Source: an uncultured Lachnospiraceae bacterium (lineage in GTDB: Bacteria > Bacillota > Clostridia > Lachnospirales > Lachnospiraceae). Taken from it: a DNA stretch of 64,000 nucleotides. Below the pieces are notes generated by a model. That model ran no database searches. It saw only the letters and a program-made list of their open reading frames with translations, and was not told the DNA's origin. The DNA lies in contig CAMNOU010000003.1 in assembly GCA_946546945.1 (NCBI GenBank), positions 124,001 to 188,000 of the forward strand. Direction: 5' to 3'. The position numbers and the translations under genes were made by a program. Below, piece after piece: positions 1 through 8,265 of this stretch; the first letter of the stretch is position 1; every line of letters starts with the position of its first letter.

Positions 1-28
1 GTCTGACTTTCTCTGATTCTTTCCACAT
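1..28 (-). CDS. ARDG-domain protein, first 9 codons only (cut by window edge)
   Basis: Only the start is visible: ATG at 28-26 followed by MWKESEKVR. The intact protein at 42821-44299 begins MWKDSKKAR and overlaps the end of its upstream glycosyltransferase in the same way, so this is very probably the first codons of a paralogue. The rest lies left of the window. The call rests on the match of both sequence and gene overlap to the other copy. Confidence 0.55.
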
Positions 29-836
29 GCAACTCTTTCCTCATCAGTATTTTCATCTTCATCAAAAAACCGGGGGGAAACAGCCCTATGATCAGAGGCT
101 TGATTACATAGGGCAGTGTTCTCATTCTTAATATTTCCAATTGCCGGAATCCCCTGAATCTGATCCCGACTTCTTCAATCTGATATCTGTACTTTCTTCT
201 CCTGTAGCTCTCCTCGTCTTCCCTGTACTGAAAATAGCAGGTCTGCAGATTATACCCCTGATGCTTCTCTGCATGCAGGCGCATGAACAGTGCATAATCT
301 TCTCCCCGATGCAAGCATTCATATCTGCACTGTCCTGAAAAGACCTCTTTTCTAAACAGGATCGCGGGATGTGCATACGGAGAACACCTTAAAAAATCCA
401 TTTTCCCCGGAACCCTGGGAAAAACCCGTTCTCCCCAGACGGAATTGTCGTTGATCAGTTCAACATTGCATCCCACCCAGTCATACTCTTTATGCTCCAG
501 CAAAAATTCGTACATCTTTTCCAGCCGTTCCGGTCCGGAAACATCATCCGCATCCATGCGGGCGAGATAATCTCCTCTGGCAAGATCTATGCAGGCATTT
601 AAGGACTGGCCAAGGCCCCGGTTCCTGTCACAACGCACATAGCGGATACGGTCATCCAATTCCGCCATTTCCCGGATGGCCGGAATATATGCCTCATCTG
701 AACCGTCGTCATAGAGGATCATTTCCCAATCCTGAAAAGATTGATTTACAATTGACATTACAGAGTCAAAAAAATAGCGGTTATTATGAGGATTGTATAC
801 GCTCATCAGCACACTGATCTTTGTCTCAGCACTCAT
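1..836 (-). CDS. GT2-family glycosyltransferase, 3' end cut by the window edge
   Basis: Open from ATG at 836-834 to the window edge. It begins MSAETKISVLMSVYN, the usual start of a GT-A fold family 2 glycosyltransferase, followed by the nucleotide-binding YDDGSD motif and the RMDADD (DXD-type) metal and sugar-nucleotide site, with HRGEDY further on. It would act in the cytoplasm, transferring a sugar from a nucleotide donor. The last visible residues (RKELHVER) match the C-terminus of the gene at 44268-45110, so only a few residues are missing. The two proteins are clear paralogues over their whole length. The substrate cannot be told from sequence. Confidence 0.9.
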   Translation of the reverse strand, partial: MSAETKISVLMSVYNPHNNRYFFDSVMSIVNQSFQDWEMILYDDGSDEAYIPAIREMAELDDRIRYVRCDRNRGLGQSLNACIDLARGDYLARMDADDVSGPERLEKMYEFLLEHKEYDWVGCNVELINDNSVWGERVFPRVPGKMDFLRCSPYAHPAILFRKEVFSGQCRYECLHRGEDYALFMRLHAEKHQGYNLQTCYFQYREDEESYRRRKYRYQIEEVGIRFRGFRQLEILRMRTLPYVIKPLIIGLFPPGFLMKMKILMRKELHVERIRESQ

Positions 837-903
837 GGTTCATATACCTCCTCCTAATGACCGCTTCCCAAGAGTAATGCCTCTTTTATTTTAAAGAAAA
901 AAG

Positions 904-932
904 GCAAAAAAAATAACAACCGTAAAGGTTGC
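904..932 (-). terminator. Rho-independent terminator after the wall-binding repeat gene
   Basis: On the minus strand a 6-bp stem (GCAACC/GGTTGT, loop 922-926) is followed by a run of eight T, broken only by TA. It lies 44 bases past the stop codon of the gene at 976-2634 and fits a terminator for it. Confidence 0.6.
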
Positions 933-946
933 TATCGATATACGTT

Positions 947-977
947 GCGGCAGAGGATTTTCCTCTGCCGCTTTTTT
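947..977 (+). other. Strong 11-bp hairpin with T-run next to a stop codon
   Basis: Perfect 11-bp inverted repeat (947-957 and 961-971, loop TTT) followed on the + strand by six T. It overlaps the stop codon of the minus-strand gene at 976-2634. The T-run is on the + strand, where no gene leads into it, so it may form part of a bidirectional stop with the hairpin at 904-932. Confidence 0.5.
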
Positions 978-2634
978 ATACTACTTTTCCGTTGCGGATC
1001 TGATATTGTTTTCCCTGAGAAATCACGCTTCCGGTATATCCGAAATCCACTTTCCCGTTATGGATATACCAGGATCCATTCTGGTTGGAAGCAATTCCGT
1101 TGAATCCGAAGTTTACCTTGCCGCTTTCAATACGCCACCAGCCGTTCTGATTCTTTGCTACGCCGGTGTAACCGAAATCGACTTTGCCGTTTCGAATGTA
1201 CCACCAGCCATTTTTATTCTTCTCGACGCTGTTTGCCCCCAGCTGTACTTTGCCATCTTTCACAAAGTACCAGCCAGCGGAACCGTTGACCGTCCCTTTT
1301 ATCACATCATTCAGGCCAAATTGTACTTTTCCCTTTTCACAGTACCACCAGCCATTTCGATTCTGTGCGAAACCCTGAAATTCGAAGTCGACTTTGCCGT
1401 TATTGATGTACCACCAGCCGTATTTATTTTTTTCAACGCTGTTAACGCCCAGCTGTACTTTCCCGTCTTTGACATAGTACCAGTCATTGGAGCCGTTGAC
1501 CGTCCCTTTCATTACATCATTCACTCCAAACTGTACTTTGCCCTTTTCACAGTACCACCAGCCATAACTGTTCTGAGCGAAACCCTGAAATCCGAAATCG
1601 ACTTTGCCGTTATTGATATACCACCAGCCGTATTTATTTTTCTCAACGCTGTTGACGCCCAGCTGCACTTTCCCGTCTTTGACATAGTACCAGTCATTGG
1701 AGCCGTTGACCGTCCCTTTCATTACATCATTCACTCCAAACTGTACTTTGCCCTTTTCACAGTACCACCAGCCATAACTGTTCTGAGCGAAACCCTGAAA
1801 TCCGAAATCGACTTTGCCATTATTGATGTACCACCAGCCATACTCATTTTTTGCAACTGTATTCGTACGGGTCACTTTACCGTCCTGGACATACCACCAG
1901 CCGGGAGTACCATCCACGACACCTCTTTTATCCTGTTTGATTGCGGAATTTACGGAAGTGTCTGCCTTTCCGTCTTTGACATACCACCAGGTTCCTTCCT
2001 GATCCTGATAAAAACCGTCCATGTTTTTATTAGATGAGTATTCTATGTCATAAACTTCTCCGCACCGGCTGCAGGTAAACTCTACCAGTCCTTTTTCATC
2101 GGTTTTCGCAATCCGGATGACTTTCGTAAATGTCCAGTCATGCTTTCCTTCCGACTTGTCAATGACCTTTGTCTCCCGGGACACTTCTGCTCCGCAGCGG
2201 GTACAATAGTACACCTCATCATAAGAACCATCCTCGGTGCAGATGGCTTCCGTCTTATTCTCGATCACGGCCTCTCCGGGTATATGTCCAAGCGGATCCG
2301 TCAGATCCGTATGGATCTCTTCGCCGCAGACTGTACAGTGAGAAAGCGTATACCCCTCATGCTCACAGTCCGGCTCCACAATCTGATCCTGCTGCCAGGA
2401 GTGAACATGCTCTGTCTGTTCTTCACTGTCACCGGTATCTTCACTCTCTTCGCTGTCACCGGTCTCTTCACTCTCTTCACTCTCTGATGTTTCCACATCT
2501 GTTCCGGAGTCGTCCGTCTCGTTCATCTCAGTCGGAACGCCGCTCTCCTCTGCCATTGCTGCCGATGCTCCAGTTAAAACCATCGAGGCCGTCAAAGCAA
2601 TCGCTATCATTTTTTTTACATAAATATGCCTCAT
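976..2634 (-). CDS. Secreted wall-binding protein with Trp-rich (GWWY) repeats
   Basis: 552 residues. Signal peptide at about 1-29 (two Lys, a hydrophobic run, then ASAAMAEE), then an acidic Glu/Ser/Thr/Asp linker (about 30-75). A Cys/His region (about 76-200) follows with three CxxCG knuckles (CTVCG, CTRCG, CSRCG). The C-terminal two thirds is about 15 repeats of 20-24 residues with the core NGWWYIxNGKVDFG, which resemble choline-binding/cell-wall-binding repeats (CW_binding family). It probably sits on the cell surface and binds wall glycan by these repeats; this is inferred. Start: AAAGGAG lies upstream of ATG 2634. It follows the gene at 2682-3527 by 47 bases, so the two are probably cotranscribed. 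Three successive 70-residue super-repeats are encoded at 1171-1800, two of them nearly identical. Confidence 0.85.
   Translation of the reverse strand: MRHIYVKKMIAIALTASMVLTGASAAMAEESGVPTEMNETDDSGTDVETSESEESEETGDSEESEDTGDSEEQTEHVHSWQQDQIVEPDCEHEGYTLSHCTVCGEEIHTDLTDPLGHIPGEAVIENKTEAICTEDGSYDEVYYCTRCGAEVSRETKVIDKSEGKHDWTFTKVIRIAKTDEKGLVEFTCSRCGEVYDIEYSSNKNMDGFYQDQEGTWWYVKDGKADTSVNSAIKQDKRGVVDGTPGWWYVQDGKVTRTNTVAKNEYGWWYINNGKVDFGFQGFAQNSYGWWYCEKGKVQFGVNDVMKGTVNGSNDWYYVKDGKVQLGVNSVEKNKYGWWYINNGKVDFGFQGFAQNSYGWWYCEKGKVQFGVNDVMKGTVNGSNDWYYVKDGKVQLGVNSVEKNKYGWWYINNGKVDFEFQGFAQNRNGWWYCEKGKVQFGLNDVIKGTVNGSAGWYFVKDGKVQLGANSVEKNKNGWWYIRNGKVDFGYTGVAKNQNGWWRIESGKVNFGFNGIASNQNGSWYIHNGKVDFGYTGSVISQGKQYQIRNGKVV
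1171..1800 (-). repeat. Three tandem 210-bp coding repeats
   Basis: Units 1381-1590 and 1591-1800 are nearly identical and 1171-1380 is a more diverged copy. The landmark AACCCTGAAA recurs at 1371, 1581 and 1791, exactly 210 bp apart. Each unit encodes 70 residues made of three Trp repeats of different type. The size, a multiple of three, allows copies to be gained or lost without a frameshift. Confidence 0.9.
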
Positions 2635-2681
2635 TATCCTGCTCCTTTACCCTGTCTCTTTCATGCCCCGCCCCGGAACCA

Positions 2682-3527
2682 TTAATTAAAATCTTCCACC
2701 GAAAGATCTGTACTGGAATTATCGCCGCCTTCCGTGCTGCCGGTATTATCGCCGCCACTGGTGTTGTCGCCCGTTCCGTCTCCGACATTGCCGCCCGCAT
2801 TGTCTCCGGTACCGCTGCCCGTATTGTCACCGGTATTGCCGCTCGTATTGTCACCGGTGCTGCCCGTATTTCCACCGGTGCTGCCCGTGTTATCACCTGT
2901 GCCGGTACTGCCTCCCGCGGTATCTCCCGTGTTGTTTCCGCCTGTGTTTGTTCCGGTATCTGTACCGCCGCCTCCGGTATTGCCGCCCGTATAACCCGTG
3001 CCGCCGTCTCCGGTATTGCCGCCTGTATAACCGGTATTACCAGTGTTGCCGGTATCTGCCGTTCCGCCAGTCGTATTCCCTCTGTTCGAATTGGAACGAT
3101 TACCGGTGGAGGTGTTATTGTTTCTTTGTGAAGAACGATTGGACCCGGAAGAATTCGTTCTGCTTCGATTTGTCGAAGTCGAATCAGAAGAATCGCGGTC
3201 CTGATCTGAGCTGCTGCCCGCGCCTTTGATCTCCCCGGTCACATCATCGGTATTCTGCTCTGTTTTTTTCTCTTTGTGCACGGTACCGGCAGTGGCAGAT
3301 GTGTCATCTCCGGATGCGGTATCCGGTTCCGGTCCCATAACAGAACTGTCCAGTTCCTCGCTCACAGCAGAAGATGCATCCCCGATCTTCCTGTCCGGAT
3401 CGTGGGTGATAATCCAGATGCCCACAATTACAAAAACCGCAATTAAGATTGCGACTATTATTAACAATTTATTAATAACCTTTTCAGGCTGAGAGCCCGG
3501 AAGGTTAGAAGATGTATTCTTGTCCAT
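2682..3527 (-). CDS. Membrane-anchored Thr/Gly/Asn/Asp-rich low-complexity surface protein
   Basis: 281 residues. A short cytoplasmic N-terminus is followed by one membrane segment (about 20-41, LLIIVAILIAVFVIVGIWII), then a Ser/Asp/Thr linker and a Ser/Asn/Arg-rich stretch. After about residue 130 comes a long run of NTGG, GYTGG, TGDNTG-type repeats ending SVEDFN. There is no sorting motif and no recognised domain, so it is probably a stalk exposed outside the membrane. The ATG at 3527 is chosen over the TTG at 3530 because GAGGAG lies six bases before ATG but only three before TTG. It is upstream of, and probably cotranscribed with, the wall-binding repeat gene. The repeat tract could also vary in length between strains. 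Confidence 0.75.
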   Translation of the reverse strand: MDKNTSSNLPGSQPEKVINKLLIIVAILIAVFVIVGIWIITHDPDRKIGDASSAVSEELDSSVMGPEPDTASGDDTSATAGTVHKEKKTEQNTDDVTGEIKGAGSSSDQDRDSSDSTSTNRSRTNSSGSNRSSQRNNNTSTGNRSNSNRGNTTGGTADTGNTGNTGYTGGNTGDGGTGYTGGNTGGGGTDTGTNTGGNNTGDTAGGSTGTGDNTGSTGGNTGSTGDNTSGNTGDNTGSGTGDNAGGNVGDGTGDNTSGGDNTGSTEGGDNSSTDLSVEDFN

Positions 3528-3560
3528 CAAATTCTCCTCGCTCTTTTTTCATGGTAAGTA

Positions 3561-3569
3561 ATTATATCA
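3561..3569 (-). promoter_or_regulatory. Extended -10 promoter for the surface-protein pair
   Basis: On the minus strand TGATATAAT is a perfect extended -10 element about 35 bases before the ATG at 3527. No good -35 lies at the normal distance. A TTGACA occurs further upstream on the same strand (3630-3635) with a weak -10 (GATAAA) 18 bases on, a possible second promoter. Confidence 0.5.
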
Positions 3570-3734
3570 TGATTTTATCAAAAAAGCCATATACAGAATG
3601 GCAATTTTATCGCGTCCGGCCTCAGTTTTTGTCAACAAATCTGATAATTCTATCCTGTTCTACGGACATCCCTGACTGTTACACACCACTTAACCTTCTG
3701 CCTACAGGAAGGGGGGAGCGCATCCTGCTGAAAG

Positions 3735-3773
3735 TTGTAAAACAGGGAAAAATATGGTATTGTCATACCATAT
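3735..3773 (+). promoter_or_regulatory. Promoter with overlapping perfect inverted repeat (candidate operator)
   Basis: TTGTAA (3735-3740), a 17-base spacer and TATTGT (3758-3763) form a plausible sigma-A promoter for the sialidase-like gene. The -10 lies inside a perfect inverted repeat: ATATGGTAT (3752-3760), 4 bases, ATACCATAT (3765-3773). That position is typical of a repressor site. The regulator is unknown. Confidence 0.5.
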
Positions 3774-3826
3774 CACCAAAAATGATTCTCCGAAACATAC
3801 ATTATATATAAGGATGTGTATTATTT

Positions 3827-5701
3827 ATGAGAAAAAAACTATCCTTCAAAACGATATTGGCTTCACTGTCAGGATTTTTGATCTTATTTACACTTTCCGG
3901 GTCAGAGGTCTTCGCGTCTGTATTCTCCACTTCAGAATCCCTGGAGTGCAATTACCGTTCGTATGACCAGTTCGACCCGCAGAACGGCACGAACAAATTC
4001 TATCCGCGGATCAAAAAAGCCGGCGACACGTATATTCTTACCTATCATGGTTCTTTCAATGACAACGGGGATATCTATAAAGGTACAAACGGCGCCTATG
4101 TCTGGTATGCGACCAGCAAAGATTTAAAGCATTGGACGAACCCGCAAGTTATCTGGCAGCCTGTCTTTTATACAGATCCTGCCGATCTGACAAAGAAAGA
4201 CTGCACTCTATTCACCAATTGTGATATGGTGGTTCTGGATGACGGAAGCATTCTGGCGGTTTGTGCTTACCGCTCTCTCAGGCACCGGATCCATCACCCG
4301 GAACTAAATGGTCTGATAATGAAAAAAGGCCGTCTTACCGCAAACGGTCAGATATCGTGGGAAATACAAAGTAATGATTCGTCTGGCATGACGGAAAACG
4401 GCAAAATCATTCATCTCGGGAAACAGATTATGAAAGGCTGCGCCGTTCCCTGGGAGCCGCACATCATGCAGTCCGGAAACGATGTGGTAGTTACCTATAC
4501 CGAGTCACAGCGCATCAATGCGCTGGCTGGTTTCACACATTCCCCGAGCAGTACCGCAGTCATTGTTTCTCACGACCGCGGCGACACATGGTCAGAGCCC
4601 AGGATTCTGACACAGAAGTTTATCGGTCAGTATACCGGAGCGCTTATGGACGATCCGGACAAACAAAAAACCGTCAACTACTACACATCGCAGATGCCGG
4701 TCGGAGTGCCGATGAATGACGGCAGAAGTTTTTTGGTCTATGAACTATGGGCGCTTAACCAGGAATACGGCCTTCAGGAAGGCTATTCAATCGGCACTTC
4801 CATCTATGAGGCAGGGTATGATTTTGAGCAGGCTTCGGGCATAAGTGCAGCAGATGTTCGCGCGAACAGCGTACAGGAAGAGCCTGCCTTAGATGATCCG
4901 CAAAAGCAATGGGATTACTCCGGTCATGACCAGCCGCTTACTACCCTGCTAACCGGTGCGGCCGCTCCGTATGCGCTGCAGTTTCCCTCCGGGGAAATTG
5001 TTGTCAGCTTTAATGCCGGCGATTACATGTACAACGCTGTACTGAGCCATAACCATGCGAAAGCCGGATCCCCCTATACGGCCAATCCGATTCCGGTACT
5101 TCAGGGTGCCTTCTGGGGCTCCATCCTTTGCCGGGATAACAATGATCTGATCTCCGTTTTCCCAGCGGCAGACCAATCGGCCATTGAATACAAAACCGTT
5201 CACCTGAATCATTCCTATCAGGCTGAGGAAGGTTCTCCGGTCATTGATGGAAATCTCTCCGACTGGAGCAGAATCCGGGAATCTCTGTTTGTCGGAAGTG
5301 AAAGCCAGGCGCAGACAGAAGTGCGATTCTGTCAGGACGAAGATCATATTTCCATCCTTTTCGTTTATTCCGACAGGCTGAAGGAACAAGCCGATCAAAC
5401 AGAAATGATTCTTCAGGGATCCAACGGGAGAAGATATGTGATCCGTCTCTCTGATGGTGAGGCAGTATGCCCTCTTCTGTCGGCAGAATCAAAAAGCTCT
5501 GTGTGGCCTACGGGGCCTGGGGAGACGACAGTCACCGAACTTTCGATCCCCCGTTCCGAACTGGGAGACTGCCGCAGTTTCCGGGTGTTTGTTTCTCTGA
5601 CCAATTCAGATGACGGGGAGATCATCACGGATACTTTTTCCAACGCCTCTGCAGATCGTCCCTCCACCTGGCCAGTCATTTTTTTAGGGAACGCCAACTA
5701 G
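3827..5701 (+). CDS. Secreted sialidase-fold (BNR) protein with C-terminal CBM9-like domain
   Basis: 624 residues. Signal peptide at about 1-30 (ends EVFAS). A beta-propeller region at about 40-460 shows FYPRIKK near the first blade, a WYATSKDLKHW blade and a canonical Asp-box SHDRGDTWSEP at 248-258. Asp-boxes are found in sialidases and related exo-glycosidases such as GH93. Residues 470-624 (IDGNLSDW onward) resemble the CBM9/DOMON-like sugar-binding domain. It probably cleaves or binds extracellular glycans. Not all sialidase arginines can be assigned by eye, so the exact activity is open. It is monocistronic, transcribed opposite to its neighbours, and preceded by its own promoter with an operator-like repeat. 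Confidence 0.75.
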   Translation: MRKKLSFKTILASLSGFLILFTLSGSEVFASVFSTSESLECNYRSYDQFDPQNGTNKFYPRIKKAGDTYILTYHGSFNDNGDIYKGTNGAYVWYATSKDLKHWTNPQVIWQPVFYTDPADLTKKDCTLFTNCDMVVLDDGSILAVCAYRSLRHRIHHPELNGLIMKKGRLTANGQISWEIQSNDSSGMTENGKIIHLGKQIMKGCAVPWEPHIMQSGNDVVVTYTESQRINALAGFTHSPSSTAVIVSHDRGDTWSEPRILTQKFIGQYTGALMDDPDKQKTVNYYTSQMPVGVPMNDGRSFLVYELWALNQEYGLQEGYSIGTSIYEAGYDFEQASGISAADVRANSVQEEPALDDPQKQWDYSGHDQPLTTLLTGAAAPYALQFPSGEIVVSFNAGDYMYNAVLSHNHAKAGSPYTANPIPVLQGAFWGSILCRDNNDLISVFPAADQSAIEYKTVHLNHSYQAEEGSPVIDGNLSDWSRIRESLFVGSESQAQTEVRFCQDEDHISILFVYSDRLKEQADQTEMILQGSNGRRYVIRLSDGEAVCPLLSAESKSSVWPTGPGETTVTELSIPRSELGDCRSFRVFVSLTNSDDGEIITDTFSNASADRPSTWPVIFLGNAN

Positions 5702-5713
5702 AGCGTTCCCTTT
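5687..5713 (+). terminator. Hairpin spanning the stop codon of the sialidase-like gene
   Basis: 8-bp perfect stem GGGAACGC/GCGTTCCC (5687-5694, 5703-5710). The TAG stop codon lies in the loop and only TTT follows, so termination may be weak. Confidence 0.45.
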
Positions 5714-5738
5714 CCACCTTCGGCACAGCCGATGTATG

Positions 5739-7769
5739 TCAGCTGACTCCAATCTCGAGAGCAAATTTCTGTTCCATCATCTTCAGATACTTCTCATTTT
5801 TCCCTGCCGCCAGAAGCATCGGCGCATATGCATCCCTGCCGCTGATTCGAAACATCCAGGGATAGTTTTCGAAATGTCTTCTGTACTCTTCAACAAAATC
5901 AAGGATTCCCCGCTGAACCTCACGTATGCCATCCTGATTGGCATCCAGCTTACCAAAACGAAGCTCTTCTCCGAATCCCAGGAACTGTCTGGTCGGGGAT
6001 GACAGCAGGAGCTCCCAGAAGACATTGTAATCTTTATTTAAATCATGTTTTTTCATCAGGTCACGGTTGTGTGCCATGGAAAACAGATAGGAAACCAGTT
6101 TCCCGGACTGCAAAAATGCCTCGCTTGCATCCGGTTCCGCATTGTGAACCGTATTTGTGCCGGCAATGATTCCGACGATTTCACAGGGCAGCTTCCAGGC
6201 CCGTTCCACCAGCCAGGCAAGAGAAATAGCTCCGCTTCCGGCCCAGCCGATATCCACTGCCGCCGCGCGTCTGCAGCCGGCCAGTTCTTTTGCGCAGTAT
6301 TCTTTTGCGGCTGCATCCTGCTTCTGATAGGATGCGATCACCTCATCATAATGTGCCAGAATAAAGCGTTTCACAGCGGGCGCATTCCTGTCCGTCAGAA
6401 GGGCCTCTTCTGTCAAAGAAATCCCTGTCCCTTTCCCCGATTCATCCCGGTCCGTGTAAGCCGCCAGTTCCGGGATCAGGAACTCCTGTTCCATGGACTG
6501 AAGGATTTTTTTGATGGGAATCTCCTGATTGACCTTATGAGAAATATAACGGCGGATATAATCATATCGGTTGTATGGAGCCATCAGCTTTGTTGCTGCG
6601 GCCCTCGACCAGTAAACATACGCGGTATTCTCCTCCGGGAACAAACGGTCATAGACCTGTTTTAAGATATCTCCATCCCGGGCCAGGAAAAGGATCTTAT
6701 CCATTTGATGCTCTCTGCAGTATTCATGTACGAACTGGCAATACCCCAGAACAAACAATCCTCCATAAATGAAACCGTACTCGTATTCCATGGAATAGAC
6801 TTGTGTTCCCTGATACAGATGATTGTCTACGATTCCCCGATAAGCCCCTCCGATCACCGGAGACATATCATAGGGTCTGTAGGAAAGGGCCATTTTGTTC
6901 ACATTCGGATACCACAGGGAATCAAAACCGGCCTTCTTCGGCATTTTCACATCACTGTTCTCATTATCCCCCACATGAATCACAGATGCCTCCTGCGGAA
7001 GCTCCTTTTTGACCAGTGAAAACAGATCTCCTTTTGCTTTGTTGATTCCATATTCGCAGGAAACGTACAGCTTTTTGTATCCGGAAAAACCGTTTTGATC
7101 CAAAAGGGTTCGGAGCATCTCGGAAGGCAGGTACATATCCGAAGTAATGATGATGTGCTTCTCCCGCCGGATCAGCCCGTCAAACACCTGTTTCATAAAG
7201 GGATTGGCATAACAGAAGGAAAGCTCCAGTTCTTTTTCCAGTTCCATGCCTTCTTTTGCGGATATCCCCGTCTCGCGCTCGATGCGGTTCCATATTTCTT
7301 CCAGGGTGACTTCGTAATGACCATTTTTTTTATGACAGTCCTGGCGGGATAAAAATTCCTGTTCCATGCGGATACGTTTAAAATCCAGTTGCCCCAGGCG
7401 CTCTCCAATAAAATAAAAAACATCGGTCGGTTCTGTAAACGGCCTGAAAATCAGTGTATCAAAAATATCAAAGGATATGACATCATACCCCAGGAGTTTC
7501 TCCGTAAACTCCTTTACGTCCGGATGCAGGCCGGCTCCATAAGCGGACTCACTCTGCTTTGTAAGCAATACTTTTTCTTCATATGTCTCCACGGCAGGCA
7601 ATTGATCCAGGAAACGGCAGAACAGCACATAATAACAAAAATTCATCCAAAGCAGATAAAGCCAGGAAGCAATCTTCCCGGCTCCATGCGCCCCATCATG
7701 CATCTTGTGATACCGGTGTCGAATACCGGCATGTTTGTTGACAAGAAGGTTATACAATTTCATCCCCAT
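5739..7769 (-). CDS. HAD-family hydrolase fused to an ARDG domain (COG5610-like)
   Basis: 676 residues. The N-terminal HAD phosphatase-type domain (about 95-290) has motif I DIFDT (D101, D104), motif II SDM (about 210-212), a Lys in the GINKAKGD region and motif IV GDNENSD (267-273). The C-terminal half begins with FLARDGD (ARDG about 363-366) and carries VDIGWAGS. These two motifs are shared with the HAD-less protein at 42821-44299. Such proteins recur in capsule and exopolysaccharide loci, but the reaction of the second half is unknown. It is the last gene of the glf operon, after the coiled-coil gene, and is presumably cytoplasmic and involved in making or modifying the surface glycan. Confidence 0.8.
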   Translation of the reverse strand: MGMKLYNLLVNKHAGIRHRYHKMHDGAHGAGKIASWLYLLWMNFCYYVLFCRFLDQLPAVETYEEKVLLTKQSESAYGAGLHPDVKEFTEKLLGYDVISFDIFDTLIFRPFTEPTDVFYFIGERLGQLDFKRIRMEQEFLSRQDCHKKNGHYEVTLEEIWNRIERETGISAKEGMELEKELELSFCYANPFMKQVFDGLIRREKHIIITSDMYLPSEMLRTLLDQNGFSGYKKLYVSCEYGINKAKGDLFSLVKKELPQEASVIHVGDNENSDVKMPKKAGFDSLWYPNVNKMALSYRPYDMSPVIGGAYRGIVDNHLYQGTQVYSMEYEYGFIYGGLFVLGYCQFVHEYCREHQMDKILFLARDGDILKQVYDRLFPEENTAYVYWSRAAATKLMAPYNRYDYIRRYISHKVNQEIPIKKILQSMEQEFLIPELAAYTDRDESGKGTGISLTEEALLTDRNAPAVKRFILAHYDEVIASYQKQDAAAKEYCAKELAGCRRAAAVDIGWAGSGAISLAWLVERAWKLPCEIVGIIAGTNTVHNAEPDASEAFLQSGKLVSYLFSMAHNRDLMKKHDLNKDYNVFWELLLSSPTRQFLGFGEELRFGKLDANQDGIREVQRGILDFVEEYRRHFENYPWMFRISGRDAYAPMLLAAGKNEKYLKMMEQKFALEIGVS

Positions 7770-7798
7770 GTCAAAACAATTCCTTTCTCATTCGTATC

Positions 7799-8251
7799 TT
7801 ACAGCAGATCGGAAAGCGCAAGCTTCAGCTTTTGCAGCTCCTGAATCGATTCCTCAAGGACAGCAGACGTATTTTCGTTCTTTGCCTCCAGCTTGCAGAG
7901 TGTATTTTTCAAAAAAATATGTGCGATTGTTTCATCAATAACAGTCAGATATCCCCCCGCAAAAAGCATCTTGTCATTTTCTGTCTTGATCTCAATCAGC
8001 TTGTTTTTCAGCTCACCGAGCTGGAGCTGCAGAAGCTCCAGCTCGCGAAAAGCTCCATTCGCGTCAAAGTATTTCAGAGTGTCCCTGGTATAGGCGTCTG
8101 CGTCTGATACTTTTTCCGGCCCCTGCAGCTGGTAGTAGAAATCCCGCAGGTTGACCGTGGTCTTCAACGCCTTTTGGGCCAGCGCGACCGCCTGATCCGT
8201 TCTTTTTATCTCATTTTCCACAAACACCTGATACTGCATGATTCCCTCCAT
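7799..8251 (-). CDS. Small coiled-coil protein of unknown function
   Basis: 150 residues, no recognised family. It is mostly charged heptad-like helix (about 62-92 and 120-150), with no signal peptide or membrane segment. Two starts are possible: ATG 8251 (GGAG five bases upstream) and ATG 8239 (GGAGG five bases upstream). The second gives 146 residues starting MQYQVF. It lies 14 bases after glf and 29 bases before the HAD-ARDG gene, so it belongs to that operon. Its position suggests a scaffold or chain-length role in glycan assembly, which is speculation. Confidence 0.7.
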   Translation of the reverse strand: MEGIMQYQVFVENEIKRTDQAVALAQKALKTTVNLRDFYYQLQGPEKVSDADAYTRDTLKYFDANGAFRELELLQLQLGELKNKLIEIKTENDKMLFAGGYLTVIDETIAHIFLKNTLCKLEAKNENTSAVLEESIQELQKLKLALSDLL

Positions 8252-8265
8252 TTCGTCTCCGCAAA

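Noticed and set aside
1006-2037. Long + strand reading frame opposite the wall-binding repeat gene
   Set aside because: It is the antisense shadow of a Trp/Gly repeat gene; the repeat composition keeps it open, and it has no ribosome site or family similarity.
1171-3070. Regularly spaced repeats that could suggest a CRISPR array
   Set aside because: The units are 210 bp or very short Thr-Gly codon repeats, contiguous and in frame within genes, without unique spacers.
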